This document shows positions 47,119 to 58,912 of a DNA stretch of 64,000 nt, one piece after another. The notes under the pieces are model-generated. The model was not told where the DNA came from, made no database searches, and worked only from the letters and a program-made list of their open reading frames with translations. Origin of the DNA: Nemopilema nomurai (Eukaryota; Cnidaria; Scyphozoa; Rhizostomeae; Rhizostomatidae); contig ML133378.1 of NCBI GenBank assembly GCA_003864495.1, forward strand, positions 788,009 through 852,008, in the 5' to 3' direction. The position numbers were made by a program, and so were the translations under genes. Within the stretch, counting starts at the first letter, position 1; each line of letters begins with the position of its first letter.

Positions 47119-49932
47119 ATGGCAGATGAACACGTTTATAATGTACCCAACGAGGTCTTGGTCGCTCCGGACCCTCTCGATGAAATCAGAAACTCAATAA
47201 GCGCTTTAACTGCCTCCGTAAAAGCCTTAGTCGAAAAGCAGAACAAAAAAGGGGCCGATGATCATAGCGTCCTTCGACAAAAGTCTCGAAAAAGGAATTT
47301 TCCTGACGAGGTAGACTAGGATGCAGTCTATGTACATGCTACAAGCTTTGCGTCTTGTAACGCCTCTGATGAGTCTCAACATACCAGCCTTAGTGCTGAG
47401 GAGACTGTCTCTCGCAATCAGCCCAAAGACACCAGCTACAATGCTGAGAGGGCATGCACATCCACTGATTTCGATGATTTATTTTGTAACGACAGAACCA
47501 CAAAGAAATCTAGTGACCCTCAGAATCTGCAAGTGGAAGAGGAAGTTCTGTGTGCAGTGGAACCTGAGCAGGCCACAGTTGCACCTCTTGCAGAAGGGGA
47601 CCCTATACTGCAAAACCTTGCAGATAGAGTGCACAAATATTGGCAGGTGAGCACAATAAATGCCAAAAGTCTCAACGGAAGTATCAAAAAGATCTTGGAC
47701 ACCTACCCTACGCTATCAAACTGCGATAAATTGAAAGTGCCTCTTATTAACGAGGCTGTTTATAAATCTCTCTCACCAGTGGTCAAACGCCAAGATGCAG
47801 ACTTGGCCTGTATACAGAAACATCTAATGGTTGCTAGAAATGCCTCTATTCAAATTGCGTTAAATGTATTAGAGGCTGACAAAAAGTCTATTATGGTACA
47901 TTCTAAAATGCTGATTAAGCACACATTCAGTGCCTTGAAAATGCTTGGTGTTGCCCACAGTAAACTAAACAACCGTCGCAAGGCCGGCATTGCCCACTCT
48001 CTTGAGCCAAGTGTCAGGGACATTTGCAGCCCAAGGCACCCAGTGACAGGTTATTTGTTTGAAGATGACCTTCCCAAAGCAATCAAAGATGCCAAGGAAG
48101 TAACGCGCTTGTCTTCCTCATTTAAGACAACAGACAAGAAACACTACTCAAGAGACAATTATAAAGATAAATACAGCTATGGACAGAAGTCCTCTGGCCA
48201 GAACAAGCGTTTTTCAGAAGGCCAGGAAAGCACCTTTCAAAGAGAAAAAATCTTATCGCAATTAAACAAGGTAAGATCGAATGTCACTCAGTTTAATGCC
48301 TTTGTTCCTATACTGAAAGGATATTTTGAAAGACAGGTAGAGCAGTTCGAGGCAGGGTGTATCAGCAAAAACCTTGACACATGGTCCAGCCTGACATCTG
48401 ATGACGAAATCCTAGCTACTGTCGCTGGTTTACCCATCAAATTTGATAAAATTGGTGTGACAGTCATCAAACACTCCAGGAATCAAATACCTTTGGTAAA
48501 ACTACCACATCTTCAAAAGGAATTATCCAAACTCCTTAGTAAAAAGGTCATTCAAATTTGCCAACATGAAGCAGATGAAATCATATCCCCTGTCTTCTTG
48601 CGAGAAAAATCAGATGGTTCTCATAGACTTATCCTGAACTTGAAGCAGGCAAATGAACATATGGATAAAATTCATTTTAAAATGGAAACCATCAAAACCA
48701 TAATTCAGCTTATTAAGCCAAACTGCTTCATGGCGTCCATTGATTTAAAAGATGCTTACTATTCTGTTAAAATCAATGCATCTGACCAAAAATACCTGAA
48801 ATTTCAGATTGGCTGTGAGCTATATAAATTCACCTGTCTACCTAATGGCCTATCACCAGAACCTAGAAAATTCACGAAACTACTTAAACCGCCCTTAGCA
48901 ACATTGAGAAAATCAGGCCACATCGTTTGTGCTTTCATTGATGACCTTTTTAACATTGGGGATTCTTATGAGGACTGTATTATCAATGTTCTAGATATAA
49001 TTTCATTGATACACAGCTTAGGGTTTATCATTCATCCAGAAAAATCCTGCCTGTTTCCTCAACAAACAATTGTGTTCCTTGGGTTTATTATTGACTCCAC
49101 AAAAATGACCATCACCCTTACACAGAATAGGAAAACAAACATAATAAAAGGTTTTGAACACCTGCTGAAGGTTTTGCGACCCAGAATAAAGGAAGTAGCT
49201 AGAGTAATTGGAATGTTTACATCCAGTTTCCCAGCTCTCAAGTATGGGCCACTTTACTTCAGAGAGCTGGAAAACTGTAAAACTGTTGCTGTTTCAAAAA
49301 ATAAAGGGAATTATGACGCACTGATGTCTATAAGTGAAAATGGCTTAGAAGAACTGAGGTGGTGGAAAAACAATGTCAGCACTGCCTTTAATGAAATTTA
49401 TCATAGTAGTCCCACAACTACACTTACAACAGATGCCAGTCAGTTAGGCTGGGGAGCTGTGTTCCAAGGGGTAAAAACCCAGGGCTTATGGAACAAATCA
49501 GAGAAAAGTATGCACATAAATGCACTAGAACTTAAGGCAATATTCTTTGGTCTGAAAGCCTTAGTCACAGACTCAAATTTTCACCTTCAAATCCTCTGTG
49601 ACAACACTACAGCAGTGAATAAAATGGGGACCTCTCATTCGGCTAGCTGTAACAACATTATTAGGAATATATGGAGTTTTGCCTCTGATAAAAATATCTG
49701 GCTCTCAGCTTCTCATATACCTGGGAAACTTAACACTGAGGCTGATGAGGAGTCTAGGAGACTAGCTAACTTTAATGAGTGGAAACTAAATCCTCTTGCC
49801 TTTCATAGAGTTATAGAACACTTTAAGCGGACACCAGATATGGACCTTTTTTCCAGCCGTTTAAATTACCAGTTGAAACAATTTGTTTCTTTCAGCATAT
49901 ATTTTTCTATGCATTTCCACCTTTTTGTATAG
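47119..49932 (+). pseudogene. DIRS-like gag-RT-RNase H polyprotein, with one TAG and a 3' break
   Basis: The ATG at 47119 opens a frame interrupted only by a TAG at 47317-47319 and then open to 49932, so the TAG is a point mutation or a readthrough stop. The N-terminal part is gag-like and ends in a basic, Ser/Gln-rich linker. RT follows: SIDLKDAYYSVKI with the motif A Asp, CLPNGLSPEPRKF (motif B), and FIDDLF as the catalytic box where Y/FxDD is usual. RNase H then has TDASQLGWG, ALELKAIFFGL, CDNTTAVN and the HIPGKLNTEADEESR block. After QFVSF the reading changes frame: YAFPPF, then LLIVPNWPNQPWFSRLL, the conserved DIRS polyprotein tail, continues in another frame to 50201 past a stop. A small deletion is likely there. 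Confidence 0.88.
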
Positions 49933-50137
49933 TAGGAAAAGTATTATAAAAAGTAAATTTTGAACAATCAGAAGGACTTTTGATTGTACCTAACTGGCCA
50001 AATCAGCCATGGTTTAGCCGGTTGCTAGGCATGTTAGTAACAAAGCCTCTTATCCTTTATCATGACAGGAATCTACTGACACAGCCCAATCAACCAGATG
50101 CAGTACATCCACTTCACAAGAGCTCAGGTTTGCTAGC

Positions 50138-51184
50138 TTGCCACATATCCGGGAAAAGCTTGCAAGGTCATCACATCTATCTGACAGAGCTATTGCAATA
50201 ATTGAAAGCTCCCAAGCAACAGGTACTGCAAAGCAATATAAACCTTATCTTAATCAATGGATGAAATACTGTCATGATCTGGAAATGGTCCAATTTAACG
50301 CCACCGTTGACTCAGGAATAGAGTTTTTAACTAAACTCTATCATAACTCAAATATTGGCTATTCTGCAATAAACACAGCAAGGTCGGCTTTATCTCTTGT
50401 CATTGAAACACCTTCGGAGACTACCTTTGGGTCTTTGCCAATAGTACGACGATTTATGACAGGCATTTTCAAACTACGGCCTTCATTCCCTAGATACACA
50501 GCCACATATGATGGTAACAACGTCCTGGATCACTTAAAGCAGATAGACTCACTAAATCCACAAACAAATTTAAAAGATATTTCCTACAAGCTGGCAATGC
50601 TTCTTTGCCTCCTAACTGGGCAAAGAAATCAATCTATTGCCACACTTGACATTGACCATATGTCATTGACAGCAAATAAATGCACATTCTTCATACCAAA
50701 AATATTAAAAACAACCAGACCAGGCCACCATCTGGAACCTATACAGCTCCCGTGTTATGAAACAAACCCAAATATCTGCCCAGTGAAACTGATACAATCA
50801 TATCTTGCTCGAACCTCCAAAAAAAGGGAAAGTCACAAAACACTCATTCTGAGTTTTAAGAGCCCTTATAAACCGGTTACCTCATCTACTTTGGCTGGGT
50901 GGTGCAAAGAAGTTATGGATGCCGCTGGCATAAATTCAGAAGTCTTCAAGGCACACTCCACCAGGGGCTCTTCAACCTCTCTAGCGTACAAGAAGGGATT
51001 GAACTTGAACGATTTAAGAAAAGCAGCAGGCTGGACAAATAATAGCACATTTGCTAAGTTTTATAATAAACCTATTGTACAAAGCTTTTCAGAAGCTATT
51101 CTTTCATTCTTTCTATTCTTTCTACAGTTCCGACGATTCAGGTGCCAATCCCATATTACCCACCCTACTCCTCGGAACACTTAA
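50138..51184 (+). CDS. DIRS-like tyrosine recombinase
   Basis: 348 codons, overlapping the end of the polyprotein tail as is usual in DIRS elements. Residues ~1-110 form the core-binding region (TGTAKQYKPYLNQWMKYC). The catalytic set is complete: Arg in LLTGQRNQSIATL, His and Arg in AHSTRGSSTS, Trp in AAGWTNNSTF, and Tyr in FAKFYNKP. It performs the integration step after reverse transcription in this group. This frame is intact although the upstream polyprotein is not. It is unrelated in detail to the YR of the telomeric units, which has no HxxR histidine. Confidence 0.9.
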   Translation: MPHIREKLARSSHLSDRAIAIIESSQATGTAKQYKPYLNQWMKYCHDLEMVQFNATVDSGIEFLTKLYHNSNIGYSAINTARSALSLVIETPSETTFGSLPIVRRFMTGIFKLRPSFPRYTATYDGNNVLDHLKQIDSLNPQTNLKDISYKLAMLLCLLTGQRNQSIATLDIDHMSLTANKCTFFIPKILKTTRPGHHLEPIQLPCYETNPNICPVKLIQSYLARTSKKRESHKTLILSFKSPYKPVTSSTLAGWCKEVMDAAGINSEVFKAHSTRGSSTSLAYKKGLNLNDLRKAAGWTNNSTFAKFYNKPIVQSFSEAILSFFLFFLQFRRFRCQSHITHPTPRNT

Positions 51185-51203
51185 CTAGGCACATCTACAT
51201 TTC

Positions 51204-53640
51204 AGTCTTTTATTTCTATTCTAACCTCGTTTCCAAGTAAGCCTCGTTTTGTTGTTGAAAACCCTAGCCTCCTTTTCTTTCTAGCCTCCTTTACATGCTA
51301 GCTTCTTTTTCATGCTAGCCTTCTTTCAATTCTAGTCACATGTTTGCGCTAAAAGCCCAAGCCTCGTTTTGCTTTTGCCTCCTTTTGCCTTAGCCTCATT
51401 TCCATGCTAGCCTTTTTTCTATCCTAGTCTCAGTTTGGTGCTAAAAGCCCTACCCTTGTTTTCGTTTTAGACTGGTTTTAGTCGTAACCTCGTTTTGGTT
51501 CTAAACACCCTAGCCTCATTTTCGTTTTAGCCTCGTTTTCGTCCTTGCCTCGTTTCTATGCTAGCCTCGTTTTCGTTTTAGCCTCACTTTTGTCTTAGCC
51601 TCGTTTTTGTCTTAGCCTCGCTTCCATGCTAGCCATGTTGTATAATAGCCTCGTTTTAGTGCTAAAAATTCTAGCCTCGTTTTCATTCTAACTTTTTCTA
51701 TTCTAGTCTCATTTCCATGCTAGCCTTCTTTTGATGCTTAAAATCCTAGCCTCGTTTTTATTTTAGCTTCATTTTTATTCTAATCTCCTTTCCATGCTGG
51801 CTTCGTTTCCATATTAGCCTCGTTTCTATGTTAGCCACATTTTGGTGTTACAAACCCCAGCCTCGTTTTGCCTTCGCCTGGTTTTCGTCCTAACCTCGTT
51901 TTTGTTCTAAACACCCTAGCCTCATTTTCGTTTTAGCCTCGTTTTCGTCCTACCCTCGTTTCTATGCTAGCTTCGTTTTGTTGTTAAAAACCATAGCCTC
52001 CTTTTCCTTCCAGTCTCCTTTACATGCCAGCCTCGTTTTGGTGCTAGCCTCCTTTCAATTCTAGCCACATTTTTGCGCTAAAAGCCTTAGCCTCGTTTTG
52101 CTTTTGCCTCCTTTTGCCTCAGCCTCGTTTCCATGCTAGCCTCGTTTCTACTATAGCCTTGTTTTGGTGCTAAAAATCCCAGTCTCGTCTTGGTTTGGCC
52201 TCGCTTTGCGTTAGCCTTGTTTCCATGCCAGTGTAGTTTCTACTCTAGCATTGTTTTGCTGCTAAAAACACTAGCCTCGTTTCTTTTTAGTCTCGTTTTT
52301 CTCCTAGCCTCGATTCCATGCTAGACTCCTTTCCATGATAGTCTCGCTTCCATACTAGCCTCGTTGCCATGTTTACCTCGTCTCCATGTTACCCACGTTT
52401 TGGTGCTGAAAATCCTAGCCTCGTTTTGTTTCTAGCCTCATTTCCATTCTAGCCTCGTTTCCAAGCAATTATCATTTTGGTGTCAGAAACCCTAGTCTCG
52501 GTTGCTTTAGCATCGTTTCCTTGCTAGCCATGTTGTATGCTAGCCTCGTTTTGGTGCTAAAAATCCTAGCCTCGTTTTCGTTTTAACCTCGCTTTCATGC
52601 TAGCCTCGTTTTGTTGTTTAAAACCCTATACTTGTTTTCTTTTTTAGCCTCTTTTACATGCTAGCTTTGCTTTGGTGCTAAAAATCCTAGCCTTGCTTTC
52701 GTTTTAGCCTCCTTTCCATGTTAGCATCGTTTCCATGCCAGTCTCATTTTGTTGCTCGGAACCCCAGCCTCTTTTTCGTATCTGCCATTTTTCCATGGTA
52801 GTTATCACTACATGCTAGCCTCGTTGTGCTTCAGCCTTGTTTCCATGCTTGCCTCGTTTCTGTATTAGCCTCTTTTTTTCTAAAAACCCTAGCCTCGTTT
52901 TAACTTAGCCTCGTTTCCATGCTAGCCTTTTTTTCTTATTAGCCTCGTCTTAGTTGTAAAAACCCAGGCCTTGTTTTCGCCTAAGCTTCGTTTCCATGCT
53001 GTCGTCGTTTTGGTTTACATGCTAGACTCGTTAGTGTAACAGTCTCGTTTTCTTGCTTGCCCTGTTTTGATGCCAAGAATACCTTCCTTTTCGTTTTTGT
53101 CTTGTTTTCATGCTAGCTTCGTTCTCATGCAAGCATTGCGTTGGTGCTAAATGCCTCAGTCTCGTTTTAGTTTTAGCCTCGTTTTTATGCTAATTTCGTT
53201 CAAGTGCTAGAAATCTTAGCCTTGTTTTCGTTTTAGCATCGTTTCCATGCTAGCCTCGTTTCCATGTTATCCTCGTTTTCATGTTAACCACGTTTTGGTG
53301 TTAAAAACCTTAGCCGTTTTCATGCTACCCTCGTTTTGTCATTAAAAGCCCTCGCTTCGTTTTCATTTTAGCTTGTTTTACGTTATAGCATTGTTTTGGC
53401 GCTAAAAGCTCAAGGCTCGCTTTCGTATAAGCCTTTTCTTTATGCTAGCCTCGTCCTTGTGCAAATGCCTAACATCGTTTTCGCTTAAGCCTTGTTTTTT
53501 GCTAAAGGCCCTAGCCTTTTGTAATTTACCCTCGTTTTCATGCAAACCTTATTCTGGTGCAAACCTAGTTTTTGATGCTAGAATTTTTAGCTTCCTTTTC
53601 GTTTTAACCTCATTTCAATTTACATCATATGAATATTTTT
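51204..53640. repeat. Diverged 17-bp satellite, inner part
   Basis: Continuation of the satellite beyond the DIRS insertion, increasingly diverged to the right (TAGCCTCGTTTTGGTGC variants). It fades at about 53640. A last island lies at 54365-54410 (CTTTATCATCTAAGCCTTG). No telomeric islands. Confidence 0.92.
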
Positions 53641-54364
53641 CAATGAAAGAAGTCGTGTTTGTGTCGTTTGGGGCTACCTGCCTTTTCATTTTAGAAATTT
53701 TTCAATGTAAAGAAGTTAAAGACATCCAAATTTCTTGTGCATATCAAAATCGAGTGTAATTGTAACGATGCTTTAGTTTCAGCGAGATGTCTTACGAAAT
53801 ATATTATCTTAGATATCTGGAGAAGCTTTTGAAATCAGTATTTTTGCTTGACGTCGCAATACGAATGTCAAACAGAGATAAACATGATAGTAGAGGTAGG
53901 CTGCGAAGAGAGGAGAAGGGAAAATTCGTTTATTCAAAAGGAGATACACTGTACTGATGGAATCAGTTAGAAGCAGCAAGTAGAGTGACAAACGGACTGA
54001 AAAACTCTGAATTTGCAGACTATTTAATTTCTTCTGTTGAGAGAGACAAGATGGTTTTTTTAATTTTATACTGCAAAACTGAATACGTTACTACATATCC
54101 AGTTGATGCTATTAGGAAAGTGGTCGGAAAGCCATTTGTGTAACCGAATATCCGTATAAGTTTCTTACATAGCCAGGCTGTGTTACATCATAGTTAAACC
54201 TGTTGTCTGATGTATATGCTGTATTCGCGTACGCCATTGTCAATTTGGATTGCGGTAATGAAAGCAACAACAATGGCACGCAAAGGCTACTGGTCAGTAA
54301 AGGGTCTTTAACCAATTCTATTGACTGAAGCACAAGCCGGTTTTTCATTCTTTGTCCTCATTTT
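53641..54364. other. Non-repeat segment inside the satellite edge, no gene called
   Basis: Unique sequence between the last dense satellite and its final island, so possibly an insertion. A 78-codon - strand frame (54112-54348) has a hydrophobic stretch but no family signature. Confidence 0.4.
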
Positions 54365-54410
54365 GAAGCTAGCTTTATCATCTAAGCCTTGTTTCTATGC
54401 TTGCCTCTTT

Positions 54411-55645
54411 AAAATTTCTTAAAATCGTCATGGGAAACCCTCTACCATTTCACAACATGAAGTGTCTTGTGTTTCAAATCTACAAAAATGTGTGACATCT
54501 TTCCCAAATTAAATAGGCCTGGTGTTGTGATGATTCACATCCCGGAAAATTATATTTACAGCCCACCATGAAAATTTTGTTCCTTTTAATTTCTACAAAG
54601 CTTTTTCTACAGAGAGAAGGCAATCATGGTTCTGCCCTAAATCTAATGTCGTGATCTAAAACTGGGTCTTTTTACCATTAGATGCCTCTGCCACGCATTT
54701 TATATACTTTACGTGGTGTAATGAAAAGAATAGTTTACAAAAATCGAAATCCTTTTGCGTGATCTGTCAAGAACTTGGCAGTCACATTGTACGTCTCGAA
54801 AACATTCTCCTTTTAGTTCTCTCTTATAGTACACCAGTCCTGTGTCAGTTTACATTTGCAGTCCTCAGCTGCGATACACATTGCTTTTCTGGATTTTTCA
54901 TCCGCTGTTCGTGGCTATAAAAGAATGATTTATAGTTATGGAGGAATTAAAGCAATGGCAAACGAGAGATAATGTCTAAGAGAAGGTGATTTTCAAACTT
55001 TCAGTCTGTAGATGACTACCCTAATTGTTCAAACGTTAGGATGATTTCATAAACACCAGCATACTCGAAAAAGTAATGAATATATTCGTCATAATTAATT
55101 TTATTGCAATATTCTATCCAGTGATTGCAATGCATTTTGAGCGTGGCGAGTCCTTAAATAATAAAGAGAAAGTGAATGATGAGTTGCATTTTATTTCTCT
55201 TATTTCTTTCTCTTAGTCATAAGCAGTAATTTTGGAAATGAAAGAAAGTCCTACAGCTTTTTTTGTCCATACCAGAGTTAAAAAGGTCTAATAAACAGGA
55301 GATGCCATTCTGCTGTGGTTCTATTTAGAACCTCATTATCAAAGGTAATAGACCTTAATAGCAAGATCGTTATAGTCTTTCCAGACACAGGCACAAATCG
55401 TTTTGCCTTTGATCAATTTGATTACAAATATGGATCAGAGGATGGATCAGTTGCAAATTAGCATAATAAATGTTTCATTGTACATTGGTGATACATGGGA
55501 TGTCATTGTGATTTTCTCATTCATCTTAAATTTGACAACTTTTTTTGTGTCAGAGAGGGTGTAGTCCGAAATTCTGGATATGCTTTTCCTTTTTGCTCAG
55601 CTGACCCCTAAAACATTTCCTAACTTAGAACTGGATGTTCACTTC
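54411..55645. other. AT-rich intergenic DNA, no gene seen
   Basis: Both strands are dense in stops. I looked for Penelope reverse transcriptase upstream of the relic at 55646 and saw none, so that element is 5' truncated or decayed. Confidence 0.5.
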
Positions 55646-56414
55646 CGAACGTGATACAATGAAACGTATCGTAATTGAAAATGGCTACCCTGATGATGTC
55701 ATCTCGAGGTGTTTCAAATAAAAAATTACCAGTTTCATCTCTGACAAGCATTTTGGACCTGAAAAGTGCCCCGTTTATCTCAAATTACCTTGGATTGGTG
55801 ACGTTTCTCTAAAATTTGAAAATCAAATAAAGAAGGCCATCAATTTCTGCTATTCAGCTGTGAATCATCGTGTGGTCTACAATGCTAAGACCAATGGCGG
55901 ATCCAAACCGGGTTCCAAGGGTTCCGGAACCCTGTCAGATTTTCTTAAGAAAAAATTCCTTAGATTAGTTACCTAAAAAGACTCCATCACCGATTACCTT
56001 CGTGAAGGTTGTCGTGAAAGGTTGATTGCCTTTTACTGGTTCAATATAATATGGATTCTAGGTTCCGTATTGGCTCTCCTTCGCAGAGGAAGTCTGCACT
56101 CAAGGATGGATTCCTTATACGGCATTATGTAGTCTCTGAATATGGTATTATAAAAGAAAGGAACCCTGTCGTAGCTAAGATGATCTTTTGTAACGTATTA
56201 TATTCCTCTAAAGAAAGGAACCCTGTCGTAGCCATGGCAGCTCATTGTACCATATTGTATTTTGAAAGAAAGGAACCCTGTCGTAGCCATGGCAATTTAT
56301 TGTAATAGATTGTTTTAACCACAAACAAAGGAACCCTCTTGGAACCCATTTCAGGTTTCCATTTCAATGTACGAAAGGTTCTGACCGCTGACCATCCGTG
56401 CTTCCGTGCTCATA

Positions 56415-56666
56415 ATGGCGACGTTAGAGCGTGACTACGAGGAGCTGCTTGCAGCACTTGTAGGTGAAGATTACCAAACTTTAGACAAAATGAAAAAGTC
56501 ACATTAAAAGGTTATCGAAGTAAAGAACTTTGATATTTCAAAACTTCCCGAGGACTCGGTTTCCACAGGATTTGTGAACGAGGATATGGAATATTCAATG
56601 TTTTCTCTTGCTCAAAAGGAGAGCAATGTATTTGCGGCAAGGTTCGTTAAGATTTTTTGTTTCTGA
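56415..56666 (+). pseudogene. Unrecognised short coding-like segment inside the hAT element
   Basis: The ATG at 56415 opens 84 codons beginning MATLERDYEELLAALVGEDY, with one in-frame TAA at 56505 and a possible donor (AAG/GTTCGT) near 56642. The composition is protein-like, rich in Asp, Glu and Lys, but I cannot assign a family. It could be a first exon of a cargo or host gene captured by the hAT element. Confidence 0.3.
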
Positions 56667-57424
56667 CTATGAAGCCTTGCAAATTTAACGTAGACACTCT
56701 CTTAAAAAACTGTAAAAAACCCGAGACTGACAAAATGCATGGTTAGGTCTATAACTATGAGCAGGGGTGCTGTCCTAAAAGTCACACTTTGGCAACTTCT
56801 AAATTGCCACACCTGTCTTTCCTCTTTACTTACATTTGTGTTGAATATTGTATGTTGTGTATAGAAAATCATTGAAACTGCTTATTCACGCAATAGACGG
56901 TTACCAGCTCAGAATTCATTCATTGACCTGCCAGCCTGAAGACACCCTGAATTTCAACAAGGTCAAGGAAGATGAGCCCTCTTCCTTGGCACCCCATGAG
57001 TATTAGTATTAATTTACACATAATATGAGCTGAAGTAATTATTTTTGCACTCCATTCCATAGTTCCTGCATCCTTGGTGGTCTTTTCTCATCGTCATATT
57101 ACCAGGCATATGCATACAGCAAATTAAAAGCTTTAGTGTTATGATAATTTGACTATTAGAGTGCAATAATTTTTCATTTAGAATAACTGGTGATGGGAAT
57201 TGTCTTTTTAATGCTTGCTCTATTGCCTTATATGGAAATGAAAGTCTCAGTTCATCTCTAAGAATTCTCGCAGCCATTGAATTATTTGTTAATTCTGAAT
57301 TTTATGCAAACCATCCTTGCACCTTGGTCTTCATTTTTTTGTCTATTCTGCTATTTCCACCCAAATCTATTCCCATTAGCCTAAAGGCAACAATGCAACT
57401 AATCATTTTTTAAACAGAGAAATA

Positions 57425-57712
57425 TTGCCACAATTTGTTACAGATGTTATAGGTCAGCAATTGGTTTACATTCTTTGGACAAGGTGTGGCTATGTCAGCA
57501 CAGCTTCACATTATACTTTTAATCCAAACCACTTTGTCCCAATCTTTCTTATTGGTGAAGATTCTCTAGGCAAAACATGTAAATCCCATGCTTCTGTATC
57601 AGCACCTAAATTTGTTCAAACAAAGTTGAATCTGCCTCCCAAAAGACGCTCTAAAGAAATCATCACCTCATTGGAAATAAGTATTTCCAAGGGAGCAAAG
57701 CGAATACAATAG
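57425..57712 (+). other. 95-codon frame of unknown nature inside the hAT element
   Basis: An open frame ending in a basic stretch (LPPKRRSKEI). There is no Met codon in good context and no family signature. It could be an exon of the same unknown gene as 56415-56666, or chance. Confidence 0.2.
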
Positions 57713-58912
57713 TTTGATTGTATCAGTGGTGACTCGGCAACCCCTGAAAAGAAACCTTGCTTTCCTCGTTTTTTCTGGAAGTGTTAGTTCTTTTGATATC
57801 AGTTGTCCACTTTGTCTTTTCTGGAAAACATCTATTAGATGATTCTGAGCTTGCAGATCTCTTAAAGGTTGGGTCCCTCCACAAGATTTTGAATTTCCTC
57901 TTAAACTGGAGTCTGGCTAATCCAGAAAATTCCTACTCAGTTGGCTGAATGATTTTCCTTGGCTTGCTTATTCAAAATTTTCAAATGGGTGTTTTTGTGT
58001 TCCATGTTTATTCTTTACAAAGAAAATTGGTCATTATCAAGCAAGAATAAAGGAATTAAGAATAAAAGGAATCAAGCAAGAAATTGATATTTGCCTTGTC
58101 AGTTATTGCAGTGTCTTAATAAACTGTTGCTGATCATTGATATTTGCCTTGCCTTGTCAATTATTACCCTGCTTTAAAGAGCTGTTGCTGCAACAAATAA
58201 ATCCTGCAACAAAGAGTGGTTGGCACCCCATGGGACCCCTGCTCTAAGCAGATAATACAAATGATTGTTATTGTACCATTTGGGGAACAGGAAGCAAACA
58301 TTTTAGAGTATATTTTATCGATCTTTTCATCATACTTTGCTTTATATCGTAACATTTCATTCATCTTCTTTTCTCTCGACAAGCTCATTTTGCTAGTGAA
58401 TATGGGCGTTGCCACTATCTCCCGCGATTTTAAGGGCGTGGTCTCTAAAAAATTTCCGGGGCTACGCCCACGCCCCCCCCCTTTGTAACCCACTCAAATT
58501 AATTTCTGTGTCCGCCACTGGCTAAGACCATGTTGCCCTTCACCCAAAAGGATTGCGTTCCTGCCCTCAAAAAAGGTTAGTCGCTTACGAATTTTGTTGC
58601 CGATGGGAAGCTTGGTATGTAGGACGCACTACTCAAAGATTGGAGAATAGAATAGAACAGCATGTTCCCACGAGCATAAGGACCAAAATGTCTGCAGAAA
58701 AAGAGCACCCGCGTCGAAATTGTAAAAGAAGAAATGCCCAGATTAATTGTGATTCGGTTATAGGACAACATCTTTTGGAGAATCCAGATTGGTAAAAACC
58801 ATACGGTGGCGACAATTTTCGTACAATTGGGCAAGATTGGTTGTCTTTTCACCTAGGTGTTTTGGACTCTGTCTACATTTCAATGGAAAATCCCTTTCTT
58901 TTTAGTCCAACA

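Larger units (their letters stand above)
46885..51203 (+). mobile_element. DIRS-like YR retrotransposon inserted in the satellite
   Basis: Satellite sequence stops at about 46885 and resumes at about 51203 (CTTTTATTTCTATTCTAACC, as at 45534). Between them are gag-like, RT/RNase H and YR coding regions in DIRS order, and no integrase or LTR. I could not find the split direct or inverted terminal repeats of DIRS elements, so the ends may be truncated. The element is broken in at least three places. Confidence 0.85.
55892..58520. mobile_element. hAT-type DNA transposon, 2.63 kb, 8-bp target duplication
   Basis: The duplicated octamer GCTAAGAC lies at 55884-55891 and 58521-58528. The termini are CAATGGCGGATCC on the left and, inverted, CAGTGGCGGACAC on the right: a CAGTGGCGGA-type hAT end with one changed base. 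An 8-bp duplication is the hAT rule. GGAACCCTGTCGTAGC occurs at 56160, 56217 and 56272 and may be subterminal binding repeats. I could not recognise a transposase, so it is non-autonomous or dead. Confidence 0.88.
55646..58912 (+). pseudogene. Penelope-like element 3' relic, split by a hAT insertion
   Basis: The left part (55646-55891) translates with stops to the region before the endonuclease: ENGYPDDVI, then KLPWIGDVSLKFENQIKKAI and VVYNAKT. The right part (58521-58912) resumes the same protein and holds the GIY-YIG nuclease: AYEFCCRWEAWYVGRTTQRL with Tyr and Arg, then RIEQHVP, a stop at 58795, and the C-terminal helix SFHLGVLDSVYI. No reverse transcriptase is visible upstream. The relic cannot be active. 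Confidence 0.85.

Noticed and set aside
53442..54348. Short frames near the satellite edge (105 and 78 codons)
   Set aside because: The first partly overlaps satellite. Neither has a recognisable domain or splice context.
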